A DNA stretch of 64,000 nucleotides. Origin: Candidatus Sumerlaea chitinivorans (lineage in GTDB: Bacteria; Sumerlaeota; Sumerlaeia; Sumerlaeales; Sumerlaeaceae). Below the pieces are notes generated by a model, which was not told the origin of the DNA, did no database searches, and was given only the letters and a program-made list of their open reading frames with translations. The stretch spans positions 2,554,572-2,618,571 of the forward strand of contig CP030759.1 in assembly GCA_003290465.1 (NCBI GenBank). Direction: 5' to 3'. The stretch's first letter is position 1. Each line of letters begins with the position of its first letter. The translations under genes were made by a program, and so were the position numbers. This document shows positions 38,537 through 47,875 of this stretch, one piece after another.

Positions 38537-38838
38537 CGCCTCAGATTGAAATAAAATTCTCCGTTACCACTCCGCGTTTGTAAAAGCCTTCTCTCGCCGT
38601 TCGCTGCTCCGTAAGCGAAGCTGTCTGCCCAAATCTCAACGGCTCACCACTTGCAGTAGAAATGATCGCATGCCGCGTGAGCTAAACAGCATTGGCCCAT
38701 CACCCAAAACGTCGCCTAAGTGCTTGATGAACACTCAACGATTGGAGAAGAATGGTTGGCAGCCCACCGAAGCGTCAAGACGGGAATCCGACTATCTCCC
38801 GTTCCCCCCGCGCCTGATTAAGGAGACCCCATTTGCCC
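38537..38838. other. 0.3 kb spacer between sucA and glycosyltransferase
   Basis: No gene or terminator recognised. The promoter of the glycosyltransferase could lie here, which would uncouple it from sucA. Confidence 0.4.
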
Positions 38839-41664
38839 TCAGTCGCACTGGCTTTGCCGAACTCGCTCCACGTCTTCTTGCGTCTTTAGGCGCCAGTAGG
38901 GCTCGCTGCGCGTGAACACCGTGACGCCATCCTGAAGCCGCGGCTCGAGAGGTTCGGGCGACAACGCCCACTCCACGATGTGGTGCTGCTGAATCCGGTG
39001 CATCGCCAGCGAAGCCGTTGCGGGGGACGCCGACCGCGCTCGCCCCACGTACCAGACAGGATGCTCAGGGCGGTAGCTCGTCAGATTCGCATGCATGAAC
39101 GCCCACGCACCGAAGTTCGACGGCTCCTCGCTCACCCATACCCACTCGTCAACATTCTCATATTTTGTGGTAATTTCGCACCACCGCTCGTCCCAAATCG
39201 GATAAAACTGCTCCACTCGTACAATTGCGATGTCGTTGATGCCACGTTCTGTCCGCACTGCATCAAGCTCATAGTAGACCTTGCCGCTACAGAACAGCAC
39301 CCGCCGTGGCGTGCCTTCTCCGGCCGGACCCGGATCATCAAGAATCTCCTCGAAGTAACCACGCGTAAACTCCTCCACAGCTGAACTTGCTTGTGGATTG
39401 CGCAACATGCTCTTGGGAGTGAGTACCACAAGCGGCCGGCGGAAGTTCCGCCGCATCTGACGCCGCAAGAGATGGAAGAATTGGGCGGGGGTGGTCGGCT
39501 GGCATAGCTCAATATTATTCTCCGCACACGCCCGGATCCATCGCGCCAACCACGCGTTAGAATGTTCTGGGCCCTGTCCTTCGTAACCGTGCGGGAGGAA
39601 AAGCACAAGACCGCTGAATTGATCCCACTTCGAAATCGCTGATACAATGAACTGGTCAATGATCACCTGAGCGCCGTTGGCGAAGTCCCCGAACTGCGCT
39701 TCCCAGATGATCAGTCGGTGGGGGTCACCGATCGAGTAGCCGTAGTCAAACCCCAGCACAGAGGCCTCCGCCAGCGCGCTATCGTAGACACAGAACTGCG
39801 CTTGGTCGGGCGAAAGGTGCGCCAAAGGGATATGCATTTCCCCCGTCGTCTGGTCCCACACCGCCGCATGGCGCTGGCTAAACGTGCCACGTCGGCTATC
39901 CTCGCCGCTCAAGCGCACACCCGTTCCCTCCAGCAGTAGACTGCCGAAGGCCAGCCATTCGGCTTGCGCCCACTGCAGGCGGCCACCTTGTTCGACGGTT
40001 TCGCGAAATTCCTCGTACAGCCGCCGAATCTTTCGGTGCACCGCAAAATTCGGGGGAAAGTCACACATGCGCTGCGCAATGTGGACGAGGGTTTCGTGTG
40101 CGACCCCGGTGGGAATGGGCTCATGAGAGTACTCCCGGCGAAGCCCTCGCCAGCGCCCACCCAACTCCTCGGGAAGGCTCACCGGCTCGGGTTCTCCTGC
40201 CGCCTCCTTCGCCGCCTCAAGTTCGCGCTCGTAAGCCGCGCGTTCCTGCTCCACGTCTTGGTCCGTGAGCTCACCGCGGGCCTTAAGCTCCTGCGTATAA
40301 ATCTGCACCACGGTCGGATGCCGAGCAATTTTCGCGTAAAGCAGCGGTTGCGTGAACGAAGGCTCGTCGCTTTCGTTATGGCCCAAGCGGCGATAACACC
40401 ACATGTCGATCACGACATCCTTGCCAAAGGTCTGTCGATAATCGAGCGCCAGTTGCACTACCCATGCGACGTGCTCCGGCCGATCGCCGTTCACATGGAA
40501 AATGGGGGCTTCCACCATCTTCGCGACATCGGTCGGATACTGCGAGGATTTGTAGTCGAGCGGTGAAGTTGTGAACCCCACCTGATTGTTGACCACAAAA
40601 TGAATGGTGCCGCCGGTTCGGTAGCCCTTTAGCAGTGAGAGGTTCAGTGTTTCCGCCACAATCCCTTGTCCCGCAAACGCCGCATCCCCGTGAATGAGGA
40701 ATGGCAGAACGCTTTTTCGGGCCGTATCGCCGCGCAGGGCCTGCTTCGCCCGGACCTTCCCCTCGACCACTGGGTTCACCGCTTCGAGGTGGCTGGGGTT
40801 CGACACCAGCGACAAGTGGAGTTTCGTTCCGTCACTCGTCACCACGTCATTCGAGAACCCTTTGTGATACTTGACATCCCCATCGCCGTAGTAGGCGTCG
40901 GCGATGAAATTATCCTCGAATTCGTGGAAAATGTCCTCCAGCGGCTTGCGAAGGATGTTTGCCAGCACGTTCAGGCGCCCACGGTGCGCCATGCCGAAGA
41001 CAATCTCCACGATGCCGGCGGACGGGGCACGCTCCACCAAGTAGTCCATCGCGGCAATAAGGGTTTCCGCACCCTCCAGCGAAAAGCGCTTTTGCCCGCG
41101 GTACGTGCGCTGCAGGAAATGCTCAAAAAGTTCCGCCCGCAGGAGCATCCGCCACAATCGCCGACGCTCCGCCACCGACAGCGGCGGCCGGTTTCGCGTC
41201 GGTTCCATGCGTTGCTGGAGCCAGCGCCGCTCCGCTCGCTCCTGAATGTGCATGTATTCCACACCAATAAAGCTGCAGTACGTCTCGCGCAGAATCTCCA
41301 AAATCTCGCGCAGCGTTGCCGCTTCGACCTGCGGGATGTGATTCGTATCAAAGACTCGATCCAGATCTTCCTCGGTCAGCCCGTAATCGGCCAACTCCAA
41401 CTCGGGATGCGAAGTCGGATTGTCCCCCAGAGGGTTGATTTGAGCGATGCGGTGTCCGCGAGCCCGATAGTGGTAAACAAGCGAGTCCACCGCCGACTGC
41501 TGATGTTTTGCCTCGATTGGGAACGCTTCCGCAGAACGCGCAAACTCAAATCCCTCGAAGAATGCTGCAAGATCCGGCGCCACCGAATTGGGATCCCGTT
41601 TCCATGCTTCGTAGGCTTCCTCGAAATATCCCGCACTTAGCCCAAATGCGATTCGTCTACTCAT
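38839..41664 (-). CDS. sucA: 2-oxoglutarate dehydrogenase E1
   Basis: Thiamine-diphosphate-dependent decarboxylase that starts the 2-oxoglutarate dehydrogenase reaction. It is 941 residues long, close to E. coli SucA (933). The N-terminal assembly segment (FEEAYEAWKRDPNSV) is present. Further blocks are GMAHRGRLNVLANI, the ThDP/Mg region GDAAFAGQGIVAETLNLS, MWCYRRLGHNESDEPSFTQP and PHGYEGQGPEHSNAWLARW. All key blocks are intact, so the enzyme should be functional with SucB 2.3 kb downstream. An E3 (lipoamide dehydrogenase) gene is not in the window. Confidence 0.97.
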   Translation of the reverse strand: MSRRIAFGLSAGYFEEAYEAWKRDPNSVAPDLAAFFEGFEFARSAEAFPIEAKHQQSAVDSLVYHYRARGHRIAQINPLGDNPTSHPELELADYGLTEEDLDRVFDTNHIPQVEAATLREILEILRETYCSFIGVEYMHIQERAERRWLQQRMEPTRNRPPLSVAERRRLWRMLLRAELFEHFLQRTYRGQKRFSLEGAETLIAAMDYLVERAPSAGIVEIVFGMAHRGRLNVLANILRKPLEDIFHEFEDNFIADAYYGDGDVKYHKGFSNDVVTSDGTKLHLSLVSNPSHLEAVNPVVEGKVRAKQALRGDTARKSVLPFLIHGDAAFAGQGIVAETLNLSLLKGYRTGGTIHFVVNNQVGFTTSPLDYKSSQYPTDVAKMVEAPIFHVNGDRPEHVAWVVQLALDYRQTFGKDVVIDMWCYRRLGHNESDEPSFTQPLLYAKIARHPTVVQIYTQELKARGELTDQDVEQERAAYERELEAAKEAAGEPEPVSLPEELGGRWRGLRREYSHEPIPTGVAHETLVHIAQRMCDFPPNFAVHRKIRRLYEEFRETVEQGGRLQWAQAEWLAFGSLLLEGTGVRLSGEDSRRGTFSQRHAAVWDQTTGEMHIPLAHLSPDQAQFCVYDSALAEASVLGFDYGYSIGDPHRLIIWEAQFGDFANGAQVIIDQFIVSAISKWDQFSGLVLFLPHGYEGQGPEHSNAWLARWIRACAENNIELCQPTTPAQFFHLLRRQMRRNFRRPLVVLTPKSMLRNPQASSAVEEFTRGYFEEILDDPGPAGEGTPRRVLFCSGKVYYELDAVRTERGINDIAIVRVEQFYPIWDERWCEITTKYENVDEWVWVSEEPSNFGAWAFMHANLTSYRPEHPVWYVGRARSASPATASLAMHRIQQHHIVEWALSPEPLEPRLQDGVTVFTRSEPYWRLKTQEDVERVRQSQCD

Positions 41665-41872
41665 CGCTGCTCGCTCACTAAAGTCGTACCTATTTATTAC
41701 GAAATCATCTTACACCGTTTGCGCAAGGAAATGCCGCTGATGAGATGGATCCGCCATACCGAATTCCCGAGCGGCATGCCGAAGCCCCCAGTGCGCTGCA
41801 AGAATTCCGATTCTCGCCCCGAGCGCATTTTTTCGTGTGTTTTGGCTTTCCGGCTGTAGTATCTACGAAGCA

Positions 41873-43837
41873 ATGCCGACGATTCGCATCCTACCCGACT
41901 CACTGGTGAACAAGATCGCCGCGGGCGAGGTGATCGTACGGCCAGCGTCTGTGGTGAAGGAGCTGGTCGAGAACGCCCTCGACGCAGGAGCTCGCCGAAT
42001 TTGGGTCGAGTTAGGGAATGCGTGTCGCGACATCCGCGTCCGCGACGATGGCTGCGGGATGACGCGCGAAGACGCTCCCTTGGCTCTCTTGCGCCACGCC
42101 ACAAGCAAAATCGAACATTTCGAGGATCTTTACGAGTTACGCACCCGCGGCTTTCGTGGAGAGGCTCTCGCCTCGATCGCCGCGGTGTCACGCCTCACCC
42201 TCCTTACTCGGGCTCGCGGAGAACTCGCGGGAACGCGCGTCGAAACGGAAGGCGGCCGAGAACCACGCGTCGAGGCTGCCGGCGCTCCTGAGGGCACAGA
42301 CGTTTACGTCCGCGACCTCTTCTTCAACACCCCCGCACGGCTCAAGTTCCTCAAAAGTGCAGTAAGCGAATTGCAGCAGATTCTTACGATTCTCACACGC
42401 CAAGCCCTCATCCGCCCCGACGTCGCATTTTCCGTCCGGAACGAAAAAACTTCGCTGATGGAGCTCCCACCCGATCAGCAGTGGGCCGAACGCATCACGA
42501 TGCTTCTCGGTGGCGAGTTGGCTGAACACCTCTTGGAAGTGGACGCGGAACGCCACGGCGTGCGGGTGCGGGGGTTCATCGTGCGCCCCACGGTCACGCG
42601 CAAGGACCGGCGACACCAGTTTTTCTTTGTCAATGGCCGCCCCATCACAAATCGCCAGCTCGCCTACGTAGTTCAAGAAGCCTATCGCGGCGTTATCATG
42701 ACGCAAAGGTTCCCCATCCTCGTGTTGGATCTCGTGATGCCCGCCGGGGAGGTGGATGTGAACGTCCACCCCACCAAGGAGGAAGTCCGTTTCCGCAACG
42801 AGGCCGGCGTCCTCGGTGCAGTTCATCGAGCTGTGGAAGAACGCTTGCGGGCAGCGAACCTGTTGCCAACGATCACTTTTGCGGAGTCGGGACAAGCGCC
42901 GCGGCCCTCTCCAATAGCCGGTGCCACGCAAAGCGAATTGCTGCCCACCTCGGCGTGGCTGGAGTCCGAACCGTCTGCCTCGATGCCCGGCGATTTCTCC
43001 CGCTACACGAACCATGCGCGAACCGAGACCGCGGCCTTACGAGCTGCCCTTGAAATTGAGCGAATCGTAAAAGGCGAGACCGACCTTGAGAACGCCTTGC
43101 AAACGCCGTCGACCAGCGCACAACCGGAGCAAACAACACCCCCTGCCACCGAGGATGCGACCACGCCCTGCAGCGTACGCCCGCTCCAAGCGTCTCTACG
43201 CCGCCTCGAGGAATCCCGCTTGGAAGCGACTGCAGCCGACCTCCTGCTGCAAGGAGGCAGTTACCCGGAGCCCCTCGGGCAGATCGCGGGATGCTACATT
43301 GTAGCGCGCGCAGGCGACAACCTTTTGCTCGTGGACCAACACGCGGCTCACGAGCGCTTGCTCTACATGCGACTGCGTGAAATCCGCGGCTCCGCCACCA
43401 TCGCCGTCCAGCCCCTCCTGATTCCCGTCGCAGTGGACGTCGCCGTCGCCAGCCTCCCCTTGATGCAAGAGCTCCTGCCCATCTTCGAATCCTTGGGAAT
43501 GAAAATCGAGCATTTCGGTGGCCACACTTTTCTTGTCCAGACCCTTCCCGCTGACCTTGCCAACATGGATGTGAGCTCAGTCGTCAGCGACGTGCTTGAC
43601 GACATGGCAGCGCTGGGGTCCACACGTGACGTTGAAGTACTGCGCGATCGCGTCCTCACACGGATGGCTTGCCGCGCAGCCATCAAGGCCGGTCAGTCAC
43701 TCCAACTCGAGGAGATGCGAGCTTTGTTGCGCGACATCGTCCATGCCCGGCTTGGTTTCACTTGCCCCCATGGCCGCCCGACCATGATTCTTTTGTCGCG
43801 CGAACAACTCGATCGGCAATTTAAACGGGTTGTGTGA
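41873..43837 (+). CDS. mutL: DNA mismatch repair protein MutL
   Basis: A 654-residue GHKL ATPase that couples MutS to strand incision or helicase loading. N-terminal ATPase motifs are KELVENALDAG (E33), DDGCGM (about 58-63) and TRGFRGEALASI (about 91-102). The C-terminal dimerisation domain has DQHAAHE at about 489-495. That is most of the metal motif of endonucleolytic MutL, but the last Glu of DQHA-x2-E-x4-E is Met here. ACRAAIKAG and CPHGRP, the other metal-site blocks, are present. An in-frame ATG at 41837 would add 12 non-conserved residues; I use ATG 41873, where MPTIRIL matches family starts. mutS is not adjacent. Confidence 0.95.
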   Translation: MPTIRILPDSLVNKIAAGEVIVRPASVVKELVENALDAGARRIWVELGNACRDIRVRDDGCGMTREDAPLALLRHATSKIEHFEDLYELRTRGFRGEALASIAAVSRLTLLTRARGELAGTRVETEGGREPRVEAAGAPEGTDVYVRDLFFNTPARLKFLKSAVSELQQILTILTRQALIRPDVAFSVRNEKTSLMELPPDQQWAERITMLLGGELAEHLLEVDAERHGVRVRGFIVRPTVTRKDRRHQFFFVNGRPITNRQLAYVVQEAYRGVIMTQRFPILVLDLVMPAGEVDVNVHPTKEEVRFRNEAGVLGAVHRAVEERLRAANLLPTITFAESGQAPRPSPIAGATQSELLPTSAWLESEPSASMPGDFSRYTNHARTETAALRAALEIERIVKGETDLENALQTPSTSAQPEQTTPPATEDATTPCSVRPLQASLRRLEESRLEATAADLLLQGGSYPEPLGQIAGCYIVARAGDNLLLVDQHAAHERLLYMRLREIRGSATIAVQPLLIPVAVDVAVASLPLMQELLPIFESLGMKIEHFGGHTFLVQTLPADLANMDVSSVVSDVLDDMAALGSTRDVEVLRDRVLTRMACRAAIKAGQSLQLEEMRALLRDIVHARLGFTCPHGRPTMILLSREQLDRQFKRVV

Positions 43838-43911
43838 CAGACCAACGTCATTCCTACTTGCAGCTTTGGGGTAGAATCGCTTGGTGAGTTCCCTGAAAGT
43901 AGAATTTTGAG

Positions 43912-45255
43912 ATGAAGTGGGCCAAACTGGAAACTTGGGCAAAAGCTCTCGCGATGCGAGTTTCCACGCTCTCGCGGCCGAAAAAGCTGGTCCTTATCTT
44001 CCTCGCTTGGCTCATCCTTGCTGGAGCCGTTTCTCTGCTCGATTGGCGTGCGGACCGCGTGCGCCGCGACTTCACTGCGTATTCTCTGCAGGCTTCCCGC
44101 ACCCTTTACGCGGGGGGCGATCCCTATGCCCGCGAGGAAGCTCGAACAAGTTACAAGTACTTCCCCCTGAACGCTGTGCTGCTTGGGCCCTTTACCAATC
44201 TCCCCATACCAGTGGCGCAAGGAATCTGGACAGCAACGAATTGTTTTCTACTTGGGTTTTGTCTCTACGCCCACCGCCGTTGGATGCCTCGTGATATGCG
44301 GATCCCGTGGTGGGTGTGGCTGGTGGCATTAGCAATCGCTGGCCGCTTCTTTATCAAAAACATTCGCCTAGGCCAGTGGAACACCTCGGTCTACTGCTTG
44401 AGTTTTCTTGGCCTTCTTGCTTTGCATCGCGCACGCGAGGTCACGGGAGCGCTCACGCTTTCGCTCGCAGCCGCGTTGAAATACATGCCATCCTTCTTCA
44501 CGCTCTACTGGATAGCCCGCCGCGAATGGCGCAAAGCACTTTTGGTTCTCTTAGGGGGCATCTTTTGGATACTGGTTTTCCCCACCGTGATCCTCGGCCC
44601 CACTCGGCATGCAGAGCTCTTAGAAAAATACTGGGCGAAAGCCACCAAGCAATACAAAGGAATGACGGAGGCAGAATACACCTCGAGCCACTCCCTACGC
44701 TCCACGCTGGTGCGGCTGACGTCAGACGTAAAACCCCGACTGCCGGACCCCGATCGCTACGACTTCACGGTGGTGCGCTTGGACAAAAATCTCGCCCGAG
44801 CGCTTGGCGAAGCAGCTGCGGTTACAGCCCTTGGACTTGCGCTTCTCTTAACGCTTTGGGCCACCCGGCGCGAGAGTTTCCTCCCCACAGAACATCGTGA
44901 CCTCCTCCTCGTAGGATTTTGGTACGTCACACTCTTGATGATTTCGCCTGAATCCCGCACCCCCCATTTTCTCACACTCTTCACCCCCAGTTTTGCGCTC
45001 GCCCTCGCAGCTTCAAATCCACGATACACCCCGAAGATGCGTCGAGCGCTGAAGACATGCCTGGGAGCGGCCATCGTCTTCGCTTTGGGCAATGCAGAGA
45101 TTTTTGAGCATGCCCGCTACCATCTCATCGCCACCGGCGTCGGCTTTTACGCATGGGCGCAGGTCACACTTGCGATCGGTGTTTTTCTTGCTCTACGCGG
45201 ATCGGTGGTCTCCTCTCACTCCTCGGGTGACCTACCACACTTTCCTCGTGCATAA
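43912..45255 (+). CDS. GT87/DUF2029-like membrane glycosyltransferase
   Basis: A 447-residue polytopic membrane protein with about nine hydrophobic segments. DFTAYSLQASRTLYAGGDPY after the first membrane helix, LKYMPSF in the middle and LMISPESRTPHF late in the protein are typical of the GT-C family GT87 (DUF2029) of polyprenyl-phosphate-mannose transferases. The Asp in the first loop (D53, RRDFTAY) is the likely catalytic base. Acceptor unknown. It follows mutL by 74 bp and may share its transcript. Confidence 0.85.
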   Translation: MKWAKLETWAKALAMRVSTLSRPKKLVLIFLAWLILAGAVSLLDWRADRVRRDFTAYSLQASRTLYAGGDPYAREEARTSYKYFPLNAVLLGPFTNLPIPVAQGIWTATNCFLLGFCLYAHRRWMPRDMRIPWWVWLVALAIAGRFFIKNIRLGQWNTSVYCLSFLGLLALHRAREVTGALTLSLAAALKYMPSFFTLYWIARREWRKALLVLLGGIFWILVFPTVILGPTRHAELLEKYWAKATKQYKGMTEAEYTSSHSLRSTLVRLTSDVKPRLPDPDRYDFTVVRLDKNLARALGEAAAVTALGLALLLTLWATRRESFLPTEHRDLLLVGFWYVTLLMISPESRTPHFLTLFTPSFALALAASNPRYTPKMRRALKTCLGAAIVFALGNAEIFEHARYHLIATGVGFYAWAQVTLAIGVFLALRGSVVSSHSSGDLPHFPRA

Positions 45256-45399
45256 ACTCCGCCAACCGACGTACAAGCAACGGAAACCGGCACGTACGCT
45301 GAACCCAGCGCACAACGCTGTTCTGTGCCGAAGCTCGCCTCGGCTTCATTCGGCACCCAAATAAACCCGTTGGGACATTCCATCCGAGGAGGCAGCTCG

Positions 45400-46782
45400 A
45401 TGCTTGGTTATCTGCTCAAACCCGAGATCGAGGCTATGATTCGCGAGGGCGACTTTGCCTCGCTTCGCTCCGCCCTGGAGGATATTCCTCCCGCAGATCT
45501 TGCAGACGCACTCAGCGACCTTTCGCCTGAGGATAGTGCGGTCGTGTTCCGCATTCTGCCTCGGCAGGTTGCCGCTGAGGCCTTTGAGTATTTGCCCATT
45601 GATCGCCAAGAAAAGATTCTCAAAGCCCTCGGCGACAAGGAAACGGGCGAGCTGTTGGACGCGATGTCTCCCGACGATCGCACGCGCCTCCTCGAGGAGC
45701 TCCCCGCAAGCGTCACGCGCCGGCTTCTCACCCTGCTCTCGCCGGAGGAGCTCAAAGTTGCCCAACGCCTGTTGGGCTACCCGGAGGACAGCGTCGGGCG
45801 GCGCATGACGCCCGACTACCTTGCTGTCCCTCACACGTGGACCGTTGGCGAAGCCCTTCGATACATTCGAGAAAACGGAAGAAAGTCCGAAACACTCTCG
45901 ACAATTTACGTCGTGGATGAGCAAGGCCGTCTGGTCGGCGACGCCTCGATCGCCGATATTCTTTTGGCGCCGGACAACGAGTCTGTGGCCGAAGTCATGA
46001 ACGCAAACGTGCGGGCTCTCAGCGCAACTGACGACCAAGAAAAAGCCATCGATCTTTTCAGTCGAGAACGCCGCGAAGCCCTGCCCGTCGTCGACAGCGA
46101 GGGATGCCTGATCGGCATCGTGACCATTGACGACATCCTCGATGTGGCGCAGGAGGAAGCCACCGAAGATATCCAAAAATTGGGCGCAGTCGAAGCTCTC
46201 GATGAACCCTACCTGCAGATCAGTTTCTGGCGAATGCTTAAGAAACGCGCCGGTTGGCTTGTTGTGCTTTTCCTGAGCGAGATGCTGACCGCGACCGCCA
46301 TGTCCCACTTTGAGGATGAAATCGCGCGTGCAGTGGTCCTGGCCGTCTTCGTTCCCCTGATTATTTCCAGCGGAGGAAATTCTGGAAGCCAAGCCGCGAC
46401 CCTTGTGATCCGCGCAATGGCACTCGGAGAGTTAACCGTCCGAGACTGGTGGCGGGTTGTGCGTCGCGAAGTCGCGTCAGGTTTAGCACTTGGATCAATC
46501 CTTGGCACCATTGGCTTTCTTCGCATCACCCTATGGTCCCTTGTGAAACCGGATCTCTATGGTCCGCACTGGGCACTGGTTGCTCTCACTGTGGGCATTG
46601 CGCTCGTAGGTGTGGTCCTATGGGGCTGTTTGGCGGGCTCGATGCTACCGATCATCCTCAAGCGCCTTGGCTTTGATCCAGCGGCATCCTCCGCCCCCTT
46701 CGTTGCCACTCTCGTGGACGTCACAGGTATTGTGATCTATTTCACAGTTGCCTCATTTATCCTCCGTGGCACATTATTATAG
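45400..46782 (+). CDS. mgtE: Magnesium transporter MgtE
   Basis: A 460-residue Mg2+ channel/transporter. An N-terminal MgtE_N helical domain (1-125, for example LADALSDLSPEDSAVVFRIL) is followed by two CBS domains (about 130-255; NVRALSATDDQEKAIDLF). The C-terminal membrane domain has five hydrophobic helices (about 280-460) with the motif ISSGGNSGSQAATLVIRAMALGE in the family pattern, including the pore residues. GAGGAGG lies 8 bp before ATG 45400; a longer in-frame start at 45325 is unsupported. No M-box-like leader is apparent upstream. Confidence 0.95.
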   Translation: MLGYLLKPEIEAMIREGDFASLRSALEDIPPADLADALSDLSPEDSAVVFRILPRQVAAEAFEYLPIDRQEKILKALGDKETGELLDAMSPDDRTRLLEELPASVTRRLLTLLSPEELKVAQRLLGYPEDSVGRRMTPDYLAVPHTWTVGEALRYIRENGRKSETLSTIYVVDEQGRLVGDASIADILLAPDNESVAEVMNANVRALSATDDQEKAIDLFSRERREALPVVDSEGCLIGIVTIDDILDVAQEEATEDIQKLGAVEALDEPYLQISFWRMLKKRAGWLVVLFLSEMLTATAMSHFEDEIARAVVLAVFVPLIISSGGNSGSQAATLVIRAMALGELTVRDWWRVVRREVASGLALGSILGTIGFLRITLWSLVKPDLYGPHWALVALTVGIALVGVVLWGCLAGSMLPIILKRLGFDPAASSAPFVATLVDVTGIVIYFTVASFILRGTLL

Positions 46783-46842
46783 TGGAAGTTGTAAAGCGTT
46801 GCCGAGGTCACAACGCCCAACGAAAGAAAGGGGGTGCGCCCG

Positions 46843-47697
46843 ATGGCCTCGGGAGGTGACGTTGAAGCTATTGAGCGGGCTGCCGAAACTTTAAAGCACG
46901 CCCATGCTCTACTCGTAACTGCGGGCGCGGGGATGGGGGTGGACAGCGGCCTTCCCGATTTTCGTGGACGAACCGGATTCTGGCGCGCCTACCCCGCCTT
47001 CGAACATCTCGGGCTGCGATTCGAAGAAGTTGCAAACCCGCTTCTCTTTCGAACGGACCCAGAATTAGCGTGGGGATTCTACGGCCACCGCCTCCGCCTT
47101 TATCGCTCGACGCCGCCCCACGACGGCTTTTCCATCTTGCGCCAGTGGGGCGAGCGCATGAGCGAGGGCTATTTTGCCTACACGTCCAACGTAGACGGCC
47201 ATTTCCAGCGTGCCGGGTTTCCCGAAGAACGAGTCGTTGAGTGCCACGGGAGCATCGAACATCTCCAGTGCTTGCGCAAATGCCAGCGGACACTCTACCC
47301 CGCGGGAGAGGCGCCAGAAGTGGACGAAAAAACGATGCGCGCGCGGCCACCGCTGCCAGCATGCCCCAACTGTGGAGTGCTGGCCCGCCCCAATATCCTC
47401 ATGTTCGACGACTGGGAATGGATTGAGTCGCGCTACGCTCTCCAACAGAACCGATTCAACGAGTGGATTCGAAGAGTCGCAGCGTGTGGCGCCAAGCTTG
47501 TTATTCTTGAGATCGGCGCTGGCACGGCCATTCCAACCATCCGGCGCCTCTCAGAAGCCCTCGCGAACTCACTGGGCGCAACGCACATTCGTATCAATCC
47601 CGAGAACGGGACAAGCGGTGACTCTGAGCAACTCATCCACCTGAAAGAACGGGCCCTCCCCGCTCTCCAGAGGTTGGCCCAACTGCTTGGCTGGTAA
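46843..47697 (+). CDS. Sir2-family NAD-dependent protein deacylase (sirtuin)
   Basis: A 284-residue sirtuin, predicted to deacylate lysines with NAD+. TAGAGMGVDSGLPDFRG (26-42) binds NAD. TSNVDGHFQRAG (114-125) and the catalytic H135 in VECHGS follow. A zinc site is formed by C143/C147 and C174/C177. The GMGVDSGLPDFRG wording and Ser in TSNVD (usually Gln) mark a less-studied sirtuin subgroup. AAAGGGGGTG supports ATG 46843 over the GTG at 46834. It lies 60 bp after mgtE. Confidence 0.9.
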   Translation: MASGGDVEAIERAAETLKHAHALLVTAGAGMGVDSGLPDFRGRTGFWRAYPAFEHLGLRFEEVANPLLFRTDPELAWGFYGHRLRLYRSTPPHDGFSILRQWGERMSEGYFAYTSNVDGHFQRAGFPEERVVECHGSIEHLQCLRKCQRTLYPAGEAPEVDEKTMRARPPLPACPNCGVLARPNILMFDDWEWIESRYALQQNRFNEWIRRVAACGAKLVILEIGAGTAIPTIRRLSEALANSLGATHIRINPENGTSGDSEQLIHLKERALPALQRLAQLLGW

Positions 47698-47875
47698 CTC
47701 GGCCTCGTTGGCCCGATCTGCTTCAAGCAGCGGGAACTCACAAGCATGCTGTCGACCACTCAGCTACTGCTCCCACCGCGAAACGGTTTGCCGCTTTCGT
47801 GTGAAAAAGATATTGAATCCGTAAGTCAGCGCCCTTTAGTTTATCGAATAAGAATCTGGTCGTAGGAGTTGGAGC

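Noticed and set aside
45256-45399. M-box magnesium riboswitch before mgtE
   Set aside because: No conserved core recognised in the short leader.
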